From Acidisoma sp965199065 (GTDB lineage: Bacteria; Pseudomonadota; Alphaproteobacteria; Acetobacterales; Acetobacteraceae): a stretch of 64,000 nt of DNA. The stretch is taken from contig NZ_CBDAQN010000003.1 in NCBI RefSeq assembly GCF_965199065.1, positions 2,046,001-2,110,000 on the forward strand. The letters are read 5' to 3'. Both the position numbers and the translations under genes were made by a program. The notes under the pieces are model-generated. The model was not told where the DNA came from. It ran no database searches and saw only the letters and a program-made list of their open reading frames with translations. Of this stretch, positions 18,037 through 26,613 are shown piece after piece; the stretch's first letter is position 1; each line of letters opens with the position of its first letter.

Positions 18037-19083
18037 TTATGGCGCGATAGCGGGTCCGACCTCGGGCAGCGTGCCCACCGTCTGTCCCTGGCTCTGCGTT
18101 GCCGCGGGCGGCAGCGCGTTGGGGCGCCAATCGCGGAAGAACGCGGTGCCGATTTCCCCGGCCAGCGTGATGAGGTCCCGCTGCATACCGTCGAGGAACT
18201 CGTGCAGCCCAGACTCGATGACCTTCTCGGCCGAGCGGTCGAGCAGCGCCGCCCGCATATCCTCGATCTGCTCCAGCGGCTTGCGGGTGCCGCGCAGCCC
18301 GTAACTGGTGCGCAGCTGGGTCAGGTGCCATTCCGTCTGGCTCAGGCAGAGGTGGACGCTTCGAGGAAAGCAGGGGTCGGCGAGCAGGAATGCGACGACA
18401 TCCTCCGGGCCGAAATCCACGGGGGCGATACGCCGGAAGGCGTGGTAGCCCGCGACGGCGCGCAGGATGCCGCCCCATTGCGTGCGCTCCTCCAGCCGCT
18501 TCTCCTCCTGGCCGTTCGGCGCCAGGCGGTGGAACTTGATGTCGAGCAGCCGGGTGGTCTGGTCGGCGCGCTCGATCAGCCGGCCCATCTCGTAGAAGTG
18601 CCAGCCCTGGTCGCGGAACAGCGTGCCCTCGGTGATGCCGGTATGGGCCTGAACGCCCTCCTTGATCCGGGTGCAGAGGCGGGACAGGCTGTCGCCGTAG
18701 AGCTCGTGTTCCTGCACCTCGAGCAGGTCGCGGTGGAAGACGTTGAGGTGCTTCCACATCTCCGTGCTGATGAGAGGCCGCAGCGTCCGCGCATTCATCC
18801 GCGCGCCTTCTATGGATCCGCGGATGGAATTCGGGTTCACCGTGTCGAGCAGGTAGTAGCGTTTCACGTTGTCGGGGCCCGGCGCGCCGTAGGCTTCCGC
18901 GAAATGCGTCTCGTCCGCGTGAATCCGCACCAGCGCGTCCCAGGCCTCGTTCTCCAGGCCGGGGCTCTCGAAGGTCTGGGTCACGTCGATGAGGCGGGCG
19001 AGGTTCTCCAGGCGCTCCATGTAGCGCGCCATCCAGAACAAACTCTCTGCATAGCGGGCGAGGAGGGGCGCCTGCGCGTTCAT
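18037..19083 (-). CDS. Alpha-E domain protein
   Basis: This 348-residue, largely helical protein begins LLARYAESLFWMARYMERLENLARLIDV, the hallmark start of the alpha-E domain family. Its ATG overlaps the stop of the ATP-grasp gene (ATGA). Comparative genomics has linked alpha-E, circularly permuted ATP-grasp and transglutaminase-like proteins into a predicted peptide-ligase system, but to my knowledge the chemistry is not settled. Here no transglutaminase or NTN-hydrolase gene follows. A sirohaem gene lies downstream instead, behind a possible terminator. Confidence 0.88.
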   Translation of the reverse strand: MNAQAPLLARYAESLFWMARYMERLENLARLIDVTQTFESPGLENEAWDALVRIHADETHFAEAYGAPGPDNVKRYYLLDTVNPNSIRGSIEGARMNARTLRPLISTEMWKHLNVFHRDLLEVQEHELYGDSLSRLCTRIKEGVQAHTGITEGTLFRDQGWHFYEMGRLIERADQTTRLLDIKFHRLAPNGQEEKRLEERTQWGGILRAVAGYHAFRRIAPVDFGPEDVVAFLLADPCFPRSVHLCLSQTEWHLTQLRTSYGLRGTRKPLEQIEDMRAALLDRSAEKVIESGLHEFLDGMQRDLITLAGEIGTAFFRDWRPNALPPAATQSQGQTVGTLPEVGPAIAP

Positions 19084-20543
19084 CGCCGGGTCTCTTCGGC
19101 CAGCACCCAGGTATCCTTCGAGCCGCCGCCCTGCGAGGAGTTGACGATCAGGCTGCCGGATTTGAGGGCCACGCGGGAGAGGCCGCCCGGCAACACCCAG
19201 GTGCTGCGTCCGGTGACCGCGAAAGGCCGCAGATCGAGATGGCGCGGCCTGATCCCTTCGTCGCAGAGCGTCGGCCCGACCGACAGCCCGATCATCGGCT
19301 GGCTGATCCAGTTCGCGGGGTTGGCGATCAGTGCGGCGCGGGAGGCTTCCAACTCGCCCTGGCTGGCGCGCGGTCCGATGGTGATGCCGTAGCCGCCAGA
19401 CTCGCCGACCGGCTTGGTCACCAGTTCGGGCAGGTGGTCGAGGGTGTAGGCAAGCCCCTCCGCCTCGCGGCAGATATGGGTCTCGACGTTGGCGATGATC
19501 GGTTCCTGGTCGAGGTAGTATTTTATGATCCGCGGCATGTAGGCATAGACCGCCTTGTCGTCGGCGACGCCGGTGCCGACCGCATTGGCGATCGCCACAT
19601 TGCCTTGGCGCCAGGCTCGGATGAGCCCGGGGACGCCGAGCAGGCTGTCGGGCCGGAAGACCGTCGGGTCGAGAAAATCGTCGCCCAGCCGGCGATAGAT
19701 GGAGTGCACGGCGCGGAGGCCGGCCGTCGTGCGCATGTAGACGCGGTCGTCCTCGACCGTGAGGTCGGCGCCTTCGACCAGCGGCACGCCCATCTCGCGC
19801 GCCAGGAAGACGTGCTCGAAATAAGCCGAATTGTAGATGCCCGGCGAGAGCAGGACGACCTGCGGGTCGAGCACTCCTTCCGGGGCGATCTCGGTCAGCG
19901 CCTCGCGCAGCCTGCGACCGTAGTCGTCCACGGGCATGAGCGACATGCCGGCGAGAAGATCGGGAAAGGCGCGGCGCATGAGATGCCGGTTCTCGACGAC
20001 GTAGGAGACGCCGGAGGGCGTGCGGGCATTGTCCTCCAGCACGCGGAAGTCGCCCTGCTGGTCGCGGATGATGTCGATGCCGCAGATATGGACGTAGGTG
20101 CCGAAGCGGACCGGGAAACCCTCCATCTCCGGACGGTAGTTCGGGTTCCCGAGCACGAGGTCGACGGGAATGATGCCGTCACGGATGATGTGCCGCTCAT
20201 GGTAGATGTCATGGAGAAAGCAGTTGATCGCCGCGACGCGCTGCTGCACCCCCGTCTCCAGCTTTCGCCACTCGGCCGCGGTGATGATCCGCGGGATGCA
20301 GTCGAACGGAAGAATGCGGTCGATGGCGTTGGCGTCGGAATAGACGGTGAAGGTGACCCCCAGGCTCATGAGGTCGTTCTCGGCGGCTGTGGCGCGGGCG
20401 CGAAGCCCTTCCAGCCCGATGGCGCAAATCCGGTCCCGCACCGTCTGCGCCGCTCCGTTATCGCCGACCCGGCCTGGTGAGAGCTCGCATATGAAGGCGC
20501 CTGGATCGCAGTCCGAGAAGAGATCCTGTGGAATAATCGCCAC
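19080..20543 (-). CDS. Circularly permuted type 2 ATP-grasp protein
   Basis: This 487-residue protein has the motifs of the circularly permuted ATP-grasp family: PFDCIPRIITAAEW, VLEDNARTPSGVSYVVENR and KPVGESGGYG. Members are predicted to form an amide or peptide bond using ATP. The natural substrate is not known from sequence. It starts with GTG at 20543 and overlaps the alpha-E gene, so the two products probably work as a pair. A 234-base intergenic region separates it from the divergent secreted-protein gene and must contain both promoters. Confidence 0.88.
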   Translation of the reverse strand: MAIIPQDLFSDCDPGAFICELSPGRVGDNGAAQTVRDRICAIGLEGLRARATAAENDLMSLGVTFTVYSDANAIDRILPFDCIPRIITAAEWRKLETGVQQRVAAINCFLHDIYHERHIIRDGIIPVDLVLGNPNYRPEMEGFPVRFGTYVHICGIDIIRDQQGDFRVLEDNARTPSGVSYVVENRHLMRRAFPDLLAGMSLMPVDDYGRRLREALTEIAPEGVLDPQVVLLSPGIYNSAYFEHVFLAREMGVPLVEGADLTVEDDRVYMRTTAGLRAVHSIYRRLGDDFLDPTVFRPDSLLGVPGLIRAWRQGNVAIANAVGTGVADDKAVYAYMPRIIKYYLDQEPIIANVETHICREAEGLAYTLDHLPELVTKPVGESGGYGITIGPRASQGELEASRAALIANPANWISQPMIGLSVGPTLCDEGIRPRHLDLRPFAVTGRSTWVLPGGLSRVALKSGSLIVNSSQGGGSKDTWVLAEETRR

Positions 20544-20777
20544 CCCTGCGCTGATTTGACGCCGTTCCGGCTATAAGCGGTTTATCGAAGGCCTGCCAGT
20601 GTCAGCCGAGGATCGGACAGGTGGCGGCCACCTTGTCATAACAGAACGTAAACTGTGTGCGGTGGCTGAAATTTATTTGCAAATCCGTGGAATACCGGCT
20701 TTACCTCACACGCATCGCCGTTCGTCTTCCCGCGTCACCGACTGCCCCAAGTCTGCTTTTATGGCCCGGAGTTCACC

Positions 20778-21389
20778 ATGAGCCGCTTTGTCGCCACCCT
20801 GGTCGCCGCCGCGCTTATCGCGCCCGGCATCGCGTCGGCCACCTGCCTCAAACCCTATGAGGGAACAGCGATCAACATCGCCGGTCTCAAGAGCCAGCTG
20901 ATGGTGACGGCGCTCTCCTGCGACACGCGGGACCGCTACAACGACTTCGTGCTCACCTTCCGGCCGACGCTGCAGCACGAGGACACAGCCCTCAACAGCT
21001 ACTTCCTGCGTCATTACGGTCGCAGCTGGCGCTCCGAGCACGACGACTACATCACCCAACTCGCGAACACGCAGTCCGAGGCCGGCATTCGAGAGGGAAC
21101 GCAGTTCTGCCAGGCCAATGTAGGGCTGTTCGACCAGGTTCTGGCGCTGAAGTCCCCCAAGGATCTGATGACGTTCGCCAACGACAAGCCGATGCTGCAG
21201 CCGATTGACTACGACATTTGCGGTGTGCCGCATCGTCCGGTCTATCAGCCGACCCTGGTGCAGGCCGTGACGACGACGACCGCCTCGGGCCAGACCGTCG
21301 TGGCACAGCAGAGCGCGACGGCTCCGGCGGCCGTGCAGGGCCACGGGTTCTTCGGCAACATCGCGCACGGCATCGGCAGCATCTTCTGA
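20778..21389 (+). CDS. Secreted protein of unknown function
   Basis: I do not recognise a family for this 203-residue protein. It has a clear signal peptide (residues 1-21, hydrophobic core ending GIASA) and would be exported to the periplasm. The mature part has four cysteines (C23 and those in LSCDT, QFCQA and YDICG), enough for two disulfides. An alanine/threonine/glutamine-rich linker leads to a glycine-rich tail (GHGFFGNIAHGIGSIF). It is transcribed alone, divergent from the ATP-grasp gene and upstream of ftsK. Base composition matches its neighbours. Confidence 0.7.
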   Translation: MSRFVATLVAAALIAPGIASATCLKPYEGTAINIAGLKSQLMVTALSCDTRDRYNDFVLTFRPTLQHEDTALNSYFLRHYGRSWRSEHDDYITQLANTQSEAGIREGTQFCQANVGLFDQVLALKSPKDLMTFANDKPMLQPIDYDICGVPHRPVYQPTLVQAVTTTTASGQTVVAQQSATAPAAVQGHGFFGNIAHGIGSIF

Positions 21390-21417
21390 GGCGTCAGGCG
21401 TCCGGGGGTCAGGCGTC
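21389..21417. repeat. AGGCGTC heptamer repeat
   Basis: The heptamer AGGCGTC occurs at 21389-21395, 21396-21402 and 21411-21417: two in tandem and the third after an eight-base gap. The first begins at the last base of the preceding stop codon. Function is unknown; it may be a chance product of high GC or a remnant of slippage. Confidence 0.5.
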
Positions 21418-21541
21418 TGGGCGGGCGGCTTTGCCCCCGTCCGGTTCGCGCGCAGACGCGGCCATCGGCTAACATAAAACGGGATCGACTCGGGCACGAG
21501 GCCGGACCCGCCAGGTCGCGCACGCCCCAGAGGTTGCCCGG

Positions 21542-21558
21542 CCGGTTTGCGTAACCGG
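21542..21558 (+). promoter_or_regulatory. Perfect inverted repeat in the ftsK leader
   Basis: CCGGTT and AACCGG are separated by five bases, giving a perfect six-base inverted repeat ending 17 bases before the ftsK start. It may be an operator or an mRNA hairpin near the AAAGGGA ribosome-binding site. No regulator is suggested by the sequence. Confidence 0.4.
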
Positions 21559-21575
21559 TATCGAAAGGGACTCCG

Positions 21576-24083
21576 ATGGCTGCCATCGCCGAAGCGCGCC
21601 GGCTGATTTCTCCCACCATGATGGCGCTGGTTCGTCGCCGGCTGGCGTCGCTCGCCGGCCTGCTGCTGGGTCTGGCCGGGATCGGCCTCGGCGTGGCGCT
21701 GGCCTCGTATCACCCCTCCGACGCATCCTTCGATACTGCGGGCACCGTCGTGCGGAACCTCGCCGGTTCCACGGGGGCCATTGTCGCCGACCTCTCGTGG
21801 CAGGGTTTCGGCGTGATCGGCCTGTTGCCGGTCGGCGTCATGCTGCTTTGGGGCTGGCGCATCGCCGAGCAACGTCGGCTGACCCATGTCATGGTGCGTC
21901 TGCTCGCGCTGGCGCTCGCCATGCCGCTGCTGGCGGGCGGCCTCGCCGGCCTGCCGGTGCCGCTCGGCGGCAGTTCCGCGTGGCTCGCCGCCGGCTGGGG
22001 TGGCGCCGTCGGCTTCGGCATGGGCAACCTCATTGTCGGGAGTGCGCATGCCGCCTTCGGGCCGCTCGGCACGGCTCTGGGCTGGGTGGTGGAGATGATC
22101 GCCGGCATCGGGCTGGCCGCCTTCGGCTTCGGGTTGACGGCGCTGGAATGGCGTACCGCCGGCAGCCGGGCACGCACCGGCGCGCTGGGCGCCGCGGTGC
22201 TGTCCGGGCGCGCCGGGCGCCGCCTCGCCTTCGGCATGGACGGCGTGACCCATCGGTTGGGGGGGCGCTTCTCGGGGCTCTTTGCGCGCCTGCCGGACTG
22301 GGGTCGCGCTCCCCACGCGCCTGAGCCGACGCCGCACCCGATATTCAATCTTCCGCCAATGGACCCGGAGGAGGACATGGCGCCCGCAGCCGGCACTGAG
22401 ATGCGGCGCGAGCCCAGCGTCGCCGGTCCCGTGGCTGGGCCCGCCTCCGGCGCTGCGGGTCTGGCGGCCCCTAACGCAGGCGCCACAGCCGAGGCGCGCA
22501 TCCGCGTGCAGAAGGGACCGCGGCCTGCGACCCGCCCCGAGGCGCCGTCGCCGCAACCGGTCGGCTGGCGACTGCCGCCGATCTCCCTGCTCCTCGACCC
22601 GCCCGCGCAGCACGAGGTGGGGGTCAGCGCCGAGGTCCTGCAGGCCAACGCCCGCCTGCTGGAGACGGTGCTCTCCGACTATGGTGTCCAGGGCAGCATC
22701 GTCGAGATCCGTCCCGGTCCCGTCGTGACGCTCTATGAGCTGGAGCCGGCCCCCGGCATCCGCTCGGCGCGCGTGATCGGCCTCGCCGACGACGTGGCGC
22801 GCAGCCTCTCCGTCACCGCCGTCCGCATCGCGACCGTCCCAGGCCGCAACGTCATCGGCATCGAGGTGCCGAACGCCAAGCGCGAGACGGTGTTCCTGCG
22901 CGAGCTGCTGCAGGTCGAGGAGTGGGGCAGCCACGCGGGCCGTCTGCCGCTGGCGCTCGGCAAGGACATCAGCGGGGCGCCTGTCATCGTCGACCTCGCC
23001 CGGATGCCGCATCTGCTGGTGGCCGGCACGACCGGCTCCGGCAAGTCCGTCGGCATCAACGCGATGATCCTGTCGCTGCTGTTCCGCCTCTCGCCGGAGG
23101 ATTGCCGCCTCATCCTGATCGACCCGAAGATGCTCGAACTGTCCGTCTACGACGGCATTCCGCATCTGATGGCGCCCGTGGTGACCGAGCCTGCCAAGGC
23201 GGTCACGGCGTTGAAGTGGACGGTGCGGGAGATGGAGCGGCGGTATCGCGCCATGAGCCAGCTCAGCGTCCGCAACATCGGCGGCTACAACGAGCGGGTG
23301 GCGGAAGCGCGGGCACGCGGCGAGGTGGTCACGCGGCGCGTGCAGACGGGCTTCGACGCCGAGACCGGCCGCCCGATCTTCGAGGAGCAGCCGCTGGCGC
23401 TCGAGCCGCTGCCGTTCCTCGTCGTCATCATCGACGAGATGGCCGACCTCATGATGGTCGCGGGAAAGGATATCGAGGCGGCGGTGCAGCGGCTGGCGCA
23501 GATGGCGCGCGCCGCCGGCATCCACGTCATCATGGCGACGCAGCGGCCGTCGGTGGATGTCATCACCGGCACCATCAAGGCGAACTTCCCGACGCGCATC
23601 AGTTTCCAGGTCATCAGCAAGTTCGACAGCCGCACGATCCTCGGCGAGCAGGGCTCCGAGCAGCTGCTGGGCCAGGGCGACATGCTCTACATGGCGGGCG
23701 GCGGGCGCATCACCCGTGTGCACGGACCCTTCGTGACCGACCGCGAGGTCGAGGACGCGGTTGCCTTCCTCCGCGCGCAGGGCGAGCCGAACTATATGGA
23801 CGAGGTCACGGAGGCCACCGAAGACGCGTCGGGCGGCGGCAACCCGATCGCGTCGATGCCCGGCGCCAGCGAAGGCGAGAAGGGATTGTTCGATCAAGCG
23901 GTCGCGCTGGTGGCGCGCGAGGGCAAGGCGAGCACCAGCTTCATCCAGCGGCACCTGCAGATCGGCTACAACCGCGCGGCGCGGTTGATCGAGCAAATGG
24001 AGAAGGAAGGGATCGTCGGCCCGGCGAACCATGTCGGCAAGCGTGAGGTGCTGGTGCGCCGCACTCACGACGAGGAGGACTAG
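21576..24083 (+). CDS. ftsK: FtsK/SpoIIIE DNA translocase
   Basis: This 835-residue septal DNA pump clears chromosome termini and activates XerCD at dif. The N-terminal region holds four or so membrane segments (to about residue 200). A proline/alanine-rich linker follows, then the motor domain with Walker A GTTGSGKS (about 483-490) and Walker B VVIIDEMADL (about 615). The C-terminal winged-helix gamma domain (last ~65 residues, FIQRHLQIGYNRAARLIEQME) reads KOPS sites. The start has an AAAGGGA ribosome-binding site. Its 3' end overlaps the convergent response-regulator gene by four bases. Confidence 0.95.
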   Translation: MAAIAEARRLISPTMMALVRRRLASLAGLLLGLAGIGLGVALASYHPSDASFDTAGTVVRNLAGSTGAIVADLSWQGFGVIGLLPVGVMLLWGWRIAEQRRLTHVMVRLLALALAMPLLAGGLAGLPVPLGGSSAWLAAGWGGAVGFGMGNLIVGSAHAAFGPLGTALGWVVEMIAGIGLAAFGFGLTALEWRTAGSRARTGALGAAVLSGRAGRRLAFGMDGVTHRLGGRFSGLFARLPDWGRAPHAPEPTPHPIFNLPPMDPEEDMAPAAGTEMRREPSVAGPVAGPASGAAGLAAPNAGATAEARIRVQKGPRPATRPEAPSPQPVGWRLPPISLLLDPPAQHEVGVSAEVLQANARLLETVLSDYGVQGSIVEIRPGPVVTLYELEPAPGIRSARVIGLADDVARSLSVTAVRIATVPGRNVIGIEVPNAKRETVFLRELLQVEEWGSHAGRLPLALGKDISGAPVIVDLARMPHLLVAGTTGSGKSVGINAMILSLLFRLSPEDCRLILIDPKMLELSVYDGIPHLMAPVVTEPAKAVTALKWTVREMERRYRAMSQLSVRNIGGYNERVAEARARGEVVTRRVQTGFDAETGRPIFEEQPLALEPLPFLVVIIDEMADLMMVAGKDIEAAVQRLAQMARAAGIHVIMATQRPSVDVITGTIKANFPTRISFQVISKFDSRTILGEQGSEQLLGQGDMLYMAGGGRITRVHGPFVTDREVEDAVAFLRAQGEPNYMDEVTEATEDASGGGNPIASMPGASEGEKGLFDQAVALVAREGKASTSFIQRHLQIGYNRAARLIEQMEKEGIVGPANHVGKREVLVRRTHDEED

Positions 24084-24478
24084 CCGGGCAGGCTACCTCT
24101 CCGTGGCGGCGAGACCTCGCGCAGGATGCGTTCGAGATCGGCCGGGCGGAACGGCTTGCGGAGGCAAGGCTTGCTGCGCCAACGCTGATCGAGTGCGGAC
24201 TCATCATAGCCGGTGCTGAAGACGAAAGGCAGGCCGAGCCGGTCGAACTCCGCGGCCACTCCGTCGCTGCGCTGGCCGGCGACATTGACATCGAGGACGC
24301 CGAAATCGACCTCGTCGGGGTGCGCCTTCAGGAAGGTCAGTGCCTCCTCCGTGTGCCCGTAGGGGCCGACGAGCGCGCAGCCGAGTTCGCCCAGAACGTC
24401 TTCCAGGAGCATGGACAGCAGAGCCTCATCCTCGAGGACGAGAACGCGAAGGCCGGTCAAATCTTTGCGCTGGTCCAT
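24080..24478 (-). CDS. Single-domain response regulator
   Basis: This 132-residue CheY-like receiver has no output domain. The acidic pocket is E16-D17-E18, the phospho-acceptor is D63 (VLDVNVAG), and the switch serine and lysine are near S88 and K108 (RKPF). It resembles lone receivers that often act in sensor-kinase phosphorelays in alphaproteobacteria. No histidine kinase is nearby, so partners are unknown. It overlaps the 3' end of ftsK tail to tail and lies 26 bases downstream of the NAD synthetase gene. Confidence 0.88.
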   Translation of the reverse strand: MDQRKDLTGLRVLVLEDEALLSMLLEDVLGELGCALVGPYGHTEEALTFLKAHPDEVDFGVLDVNVAGQRSDGVAAEFDRLGLPFVFSTGYDESALDQRWRSKPCLRKPFRPADLERILREVSPPRRGSLPG

Positions 24479-24504
24479 GAGCGTCTTCCACCAGACAATG
24501 CCCG

Positions 24505-26577
24505 CTAAGGCAATAGTTTGGACTCTCCAGGGCTGTCCGGGACCGCAGTCTCAAGCTCGCGCAGCCAGGCGGCGGCGTTGCCGTCCGAGGGGGCGCGCCA
24601 GTCCCCGCGAGGCGAGAGGCTGCCGCCTGCGCTGACCTTGGGGCCGTTCGGCATGGCCGAGCGCTTGAACTGGCTGAATGCGAAGAACCGCCTCAGGAAA
24701 ACGGCCATCCAATGCTTGATCTCGGCGAGGGTGTATTCCTGCCGCCGATCCTCCGGGAACCCCGGCGGCCAGTCGCCGTGCGTCGCATCCTCCCAGGCCA
24801 GCAGCGCCATGAAGGCGATCTTCGATGGGCGGAAGCCATACCGCAGGACATGGAACAGGGTGAAATCCTGCAGCGCATAGGGGCCGATCTTCGCCTCGGT
24901 GCTCTGCGGCTTCTCGCCCTCGCCCGCCGGCACCAGTTCCGGTGAAATCTCGGTCGCCAGGATGGCGTCGAGCGTCGTGCCGACTTCGGGTGAAAACTGG
25001 CCTGAGCTTATCACCCAGCGGATGAGGTGCTGGATGAGGGTCTTCGGAATGCCGCCGTTGACGTTGTAGTGCGACATCTGGTCGCCGACGCCATAGGTGC
25101 ACCAGCCGAGCGCCAGTTCGGACAAATCCCCAGTGCCGATCACGATGGCATCATTCTGGTTGGCGAGGCGGAACAGGTAGTCGGTTCGCAATCCCGCCTG
25201 CACATTCTCGAACGTCACGTCATAGACCGGCTCGCCGCGCCCGAAGGGATGGTCCATATCCGCCAGCATCTGCCGGGCAGCGGGACGGATATCGAGTTCG
25301 CGCCACGTCACCTCCAGCGCCTCCATGAGGCGGATGGCGTTGGCCTTGGTCTCGTCGCTGGTGGCGAAGCCGGGCAGGGTGAAGGCGAGGATGTTGCGGC
25401 GGGGCAGCCCGAGCCGGTCGGCGGCGCGCGCGGCGACGATCAGCGCGTGCGTGGAATCGAGGCCGCCCGAAACGCCGATCACCATCCGCTGGCCGCCGAT
25501 GCCGCGCAGCCGTTGCACGAGGCCCGCGATCTGGATGTTGTAGCCCTCGTAGCAATCCTGGTGGAGCCGCGCGGGGTCACTCGGCACGAAGGGGAAACGC
25601 TGCAACGGCCGCCGCAGCCCGAGATCGCTTTCCGGCGGGTCCAGCCGCAGCACCACCCGGCGGAAGCTCTCGGTGTCGAGCCCGATGGCGCGGCCATTGT
25701 CGTCGAAACTGCCCATCCGAAGGCGTTCCTGCCGCAGACGGTCGAGGTCGATATCGGCGATCGCGCGTTGCGCCGCGAGCGGGAAACGATCGGTCTCGGC
25801 CAGCGTCTCGCCGAGTTCGAAGATCGAGGCCTGACCGTCCCAGGCGACATCGGTCGTCGATTCCCCCGCGCCGGCGGCGGCGTAGAGATAGGCGGAGAGG
25901 CAGCGCGCCGACTGCGAGGCCGACAACAGCGTGCGCGTGTCCGCCTTGCCGATGGTGATGTTGCTGGCCGAGAGATTGGCCAGCACCGTCGCGCCCGCGA
26001 GCGCGCCGTGCGAACTGGGCGGGACGGGCACCCAGACATCCTCGCAAATTTCGACGTGGAGCGCGAAGCCGGGCAGGTCCTCGGCCTCGAAGATGATGTC
26101 CGTACCGAAGGGGATGTCCTCGTCATCACCCAGCGCGATCTCGCCGCCCTCGACGCCCATCCCGGAGGCGAAGTGGCGTTTTTCGTAGAACTCGCGGTAG
26201 TTCGGCAGGTGGATCTTGGGCACGACGCCGAGGATGCTGCCGCCATGGATGGCGACGGCGGTGTTGAACAGCCGGCTCCCGACGCGCAGCGGCGCGCCGA
26301 CGAGCAGGATCGGCAGCAGGTCCCGCGAGGCCTCGGTCAGCGCGAGCAGCGCGTCCTCGACCGCGTCGAGCAGCACGTCCTGCATGAGCAGATCGTCGAT
26401 CGCGTAGCCGGAGACGCACAGTTCCGGGAACACCGCGAGCACGGCGCCGGCCTCGTGGCAGAGGCGGGCCTCGTCCAGGATGGCCCGGACGTTGGCCGCG
26501 GGGTCCGCGAGGTGGCTGTCGATCGTGCATGCGGCGACACGCGCGAAGCCGTGACGATAGAGGGAGCGAAAGGACAT
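24505..26577 (-). CDS. nadE: Glutamine-dependent NAD(+) synthetase
   Basis: This 690-residue two-domain enzyme amidates nicotinate adenine dinucleotide to NAD. The N-terminal nitrilase-type glutaminase has the catalytic triad E52, K121 and C178 (EICEDVW). The C-terminal synthetase domain carries the ATP pyrophosphatase loop SGGLDS at 370-375. The length is that of the glutamine-dependent form rather than the short ammonia-dependent NadE. It is transcribed toward the lone response regulator and follows the ABC-F gene by 36 bases. Confidence 0.95.
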   Translation of the reverse strand: MSFRSLYRHGFARVAACTIDSHLADPAANVRAILDEARLCHEAGAVLAVFPELCVSGYAIDDLLMQDVLLDAVEDALLALTEASRDLLPILLVGAPLRVGSRLFNTAVAIHGGSILGVVPKIHLPNYREFYEKRHFASGMGVEGGEIALGDDEDIPFGTDIIFEAEDLPGFALHVEICEDVWVPVPPSSHGALAGATVLANLSASNITIGKADTRTLLSASQSARCLSAYLYAAAGAGESTTDVAWDGQASIFELGETLAETDRFPLAAQRAIADIDLDRLRQERLRMGSFDDNGRAIGLDTESFRRVVLRLDPPESDLGLRRPLQRFPFVPSDPARLHQDCYEGYNIQIAGLVQRLRGIGGQRMVIGVSGGLDSTHALIVAARAADRLGLPRRNILAFTLPGFATSDETKANAIRLMEALEVTWRELDIRPAARQMLADMDHPFGRGEPVYDVTFENVQAGLRTDYLFRLANQNDAIVIGTGDLSELALGWCTYGVGDQMSHYNVNGGIPKTLIQHLIRWVISSGQFSPEVGTTLDAILATEISPELVPAGEGEKPQSTEAKIGPYALQDFTLFHVLRYGFRPSKIAFMALLAWEDATHGDWPPGFPEDRRQEYTLAEIKHWMAVFLRRFFAFSQFKRSAMPNGPKVSAGGSLSPRGDWRAPSDGNAAAWLRELETAVPDSPGESKLLP

Positions 26578-26613
26578 GCAGATATCTTTATGTGAAGTAT
26601 TGATTTACGCGTG

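Noticed and set aside
20706..24068. 1120-codon open frame on the minus strand across ftsK and the secreted-protein gene
   Set aside because: It is antisense to ftsK, whose Walker motifs and gamma domain are clear; the product has low-complexity composition and no recognisable fold.
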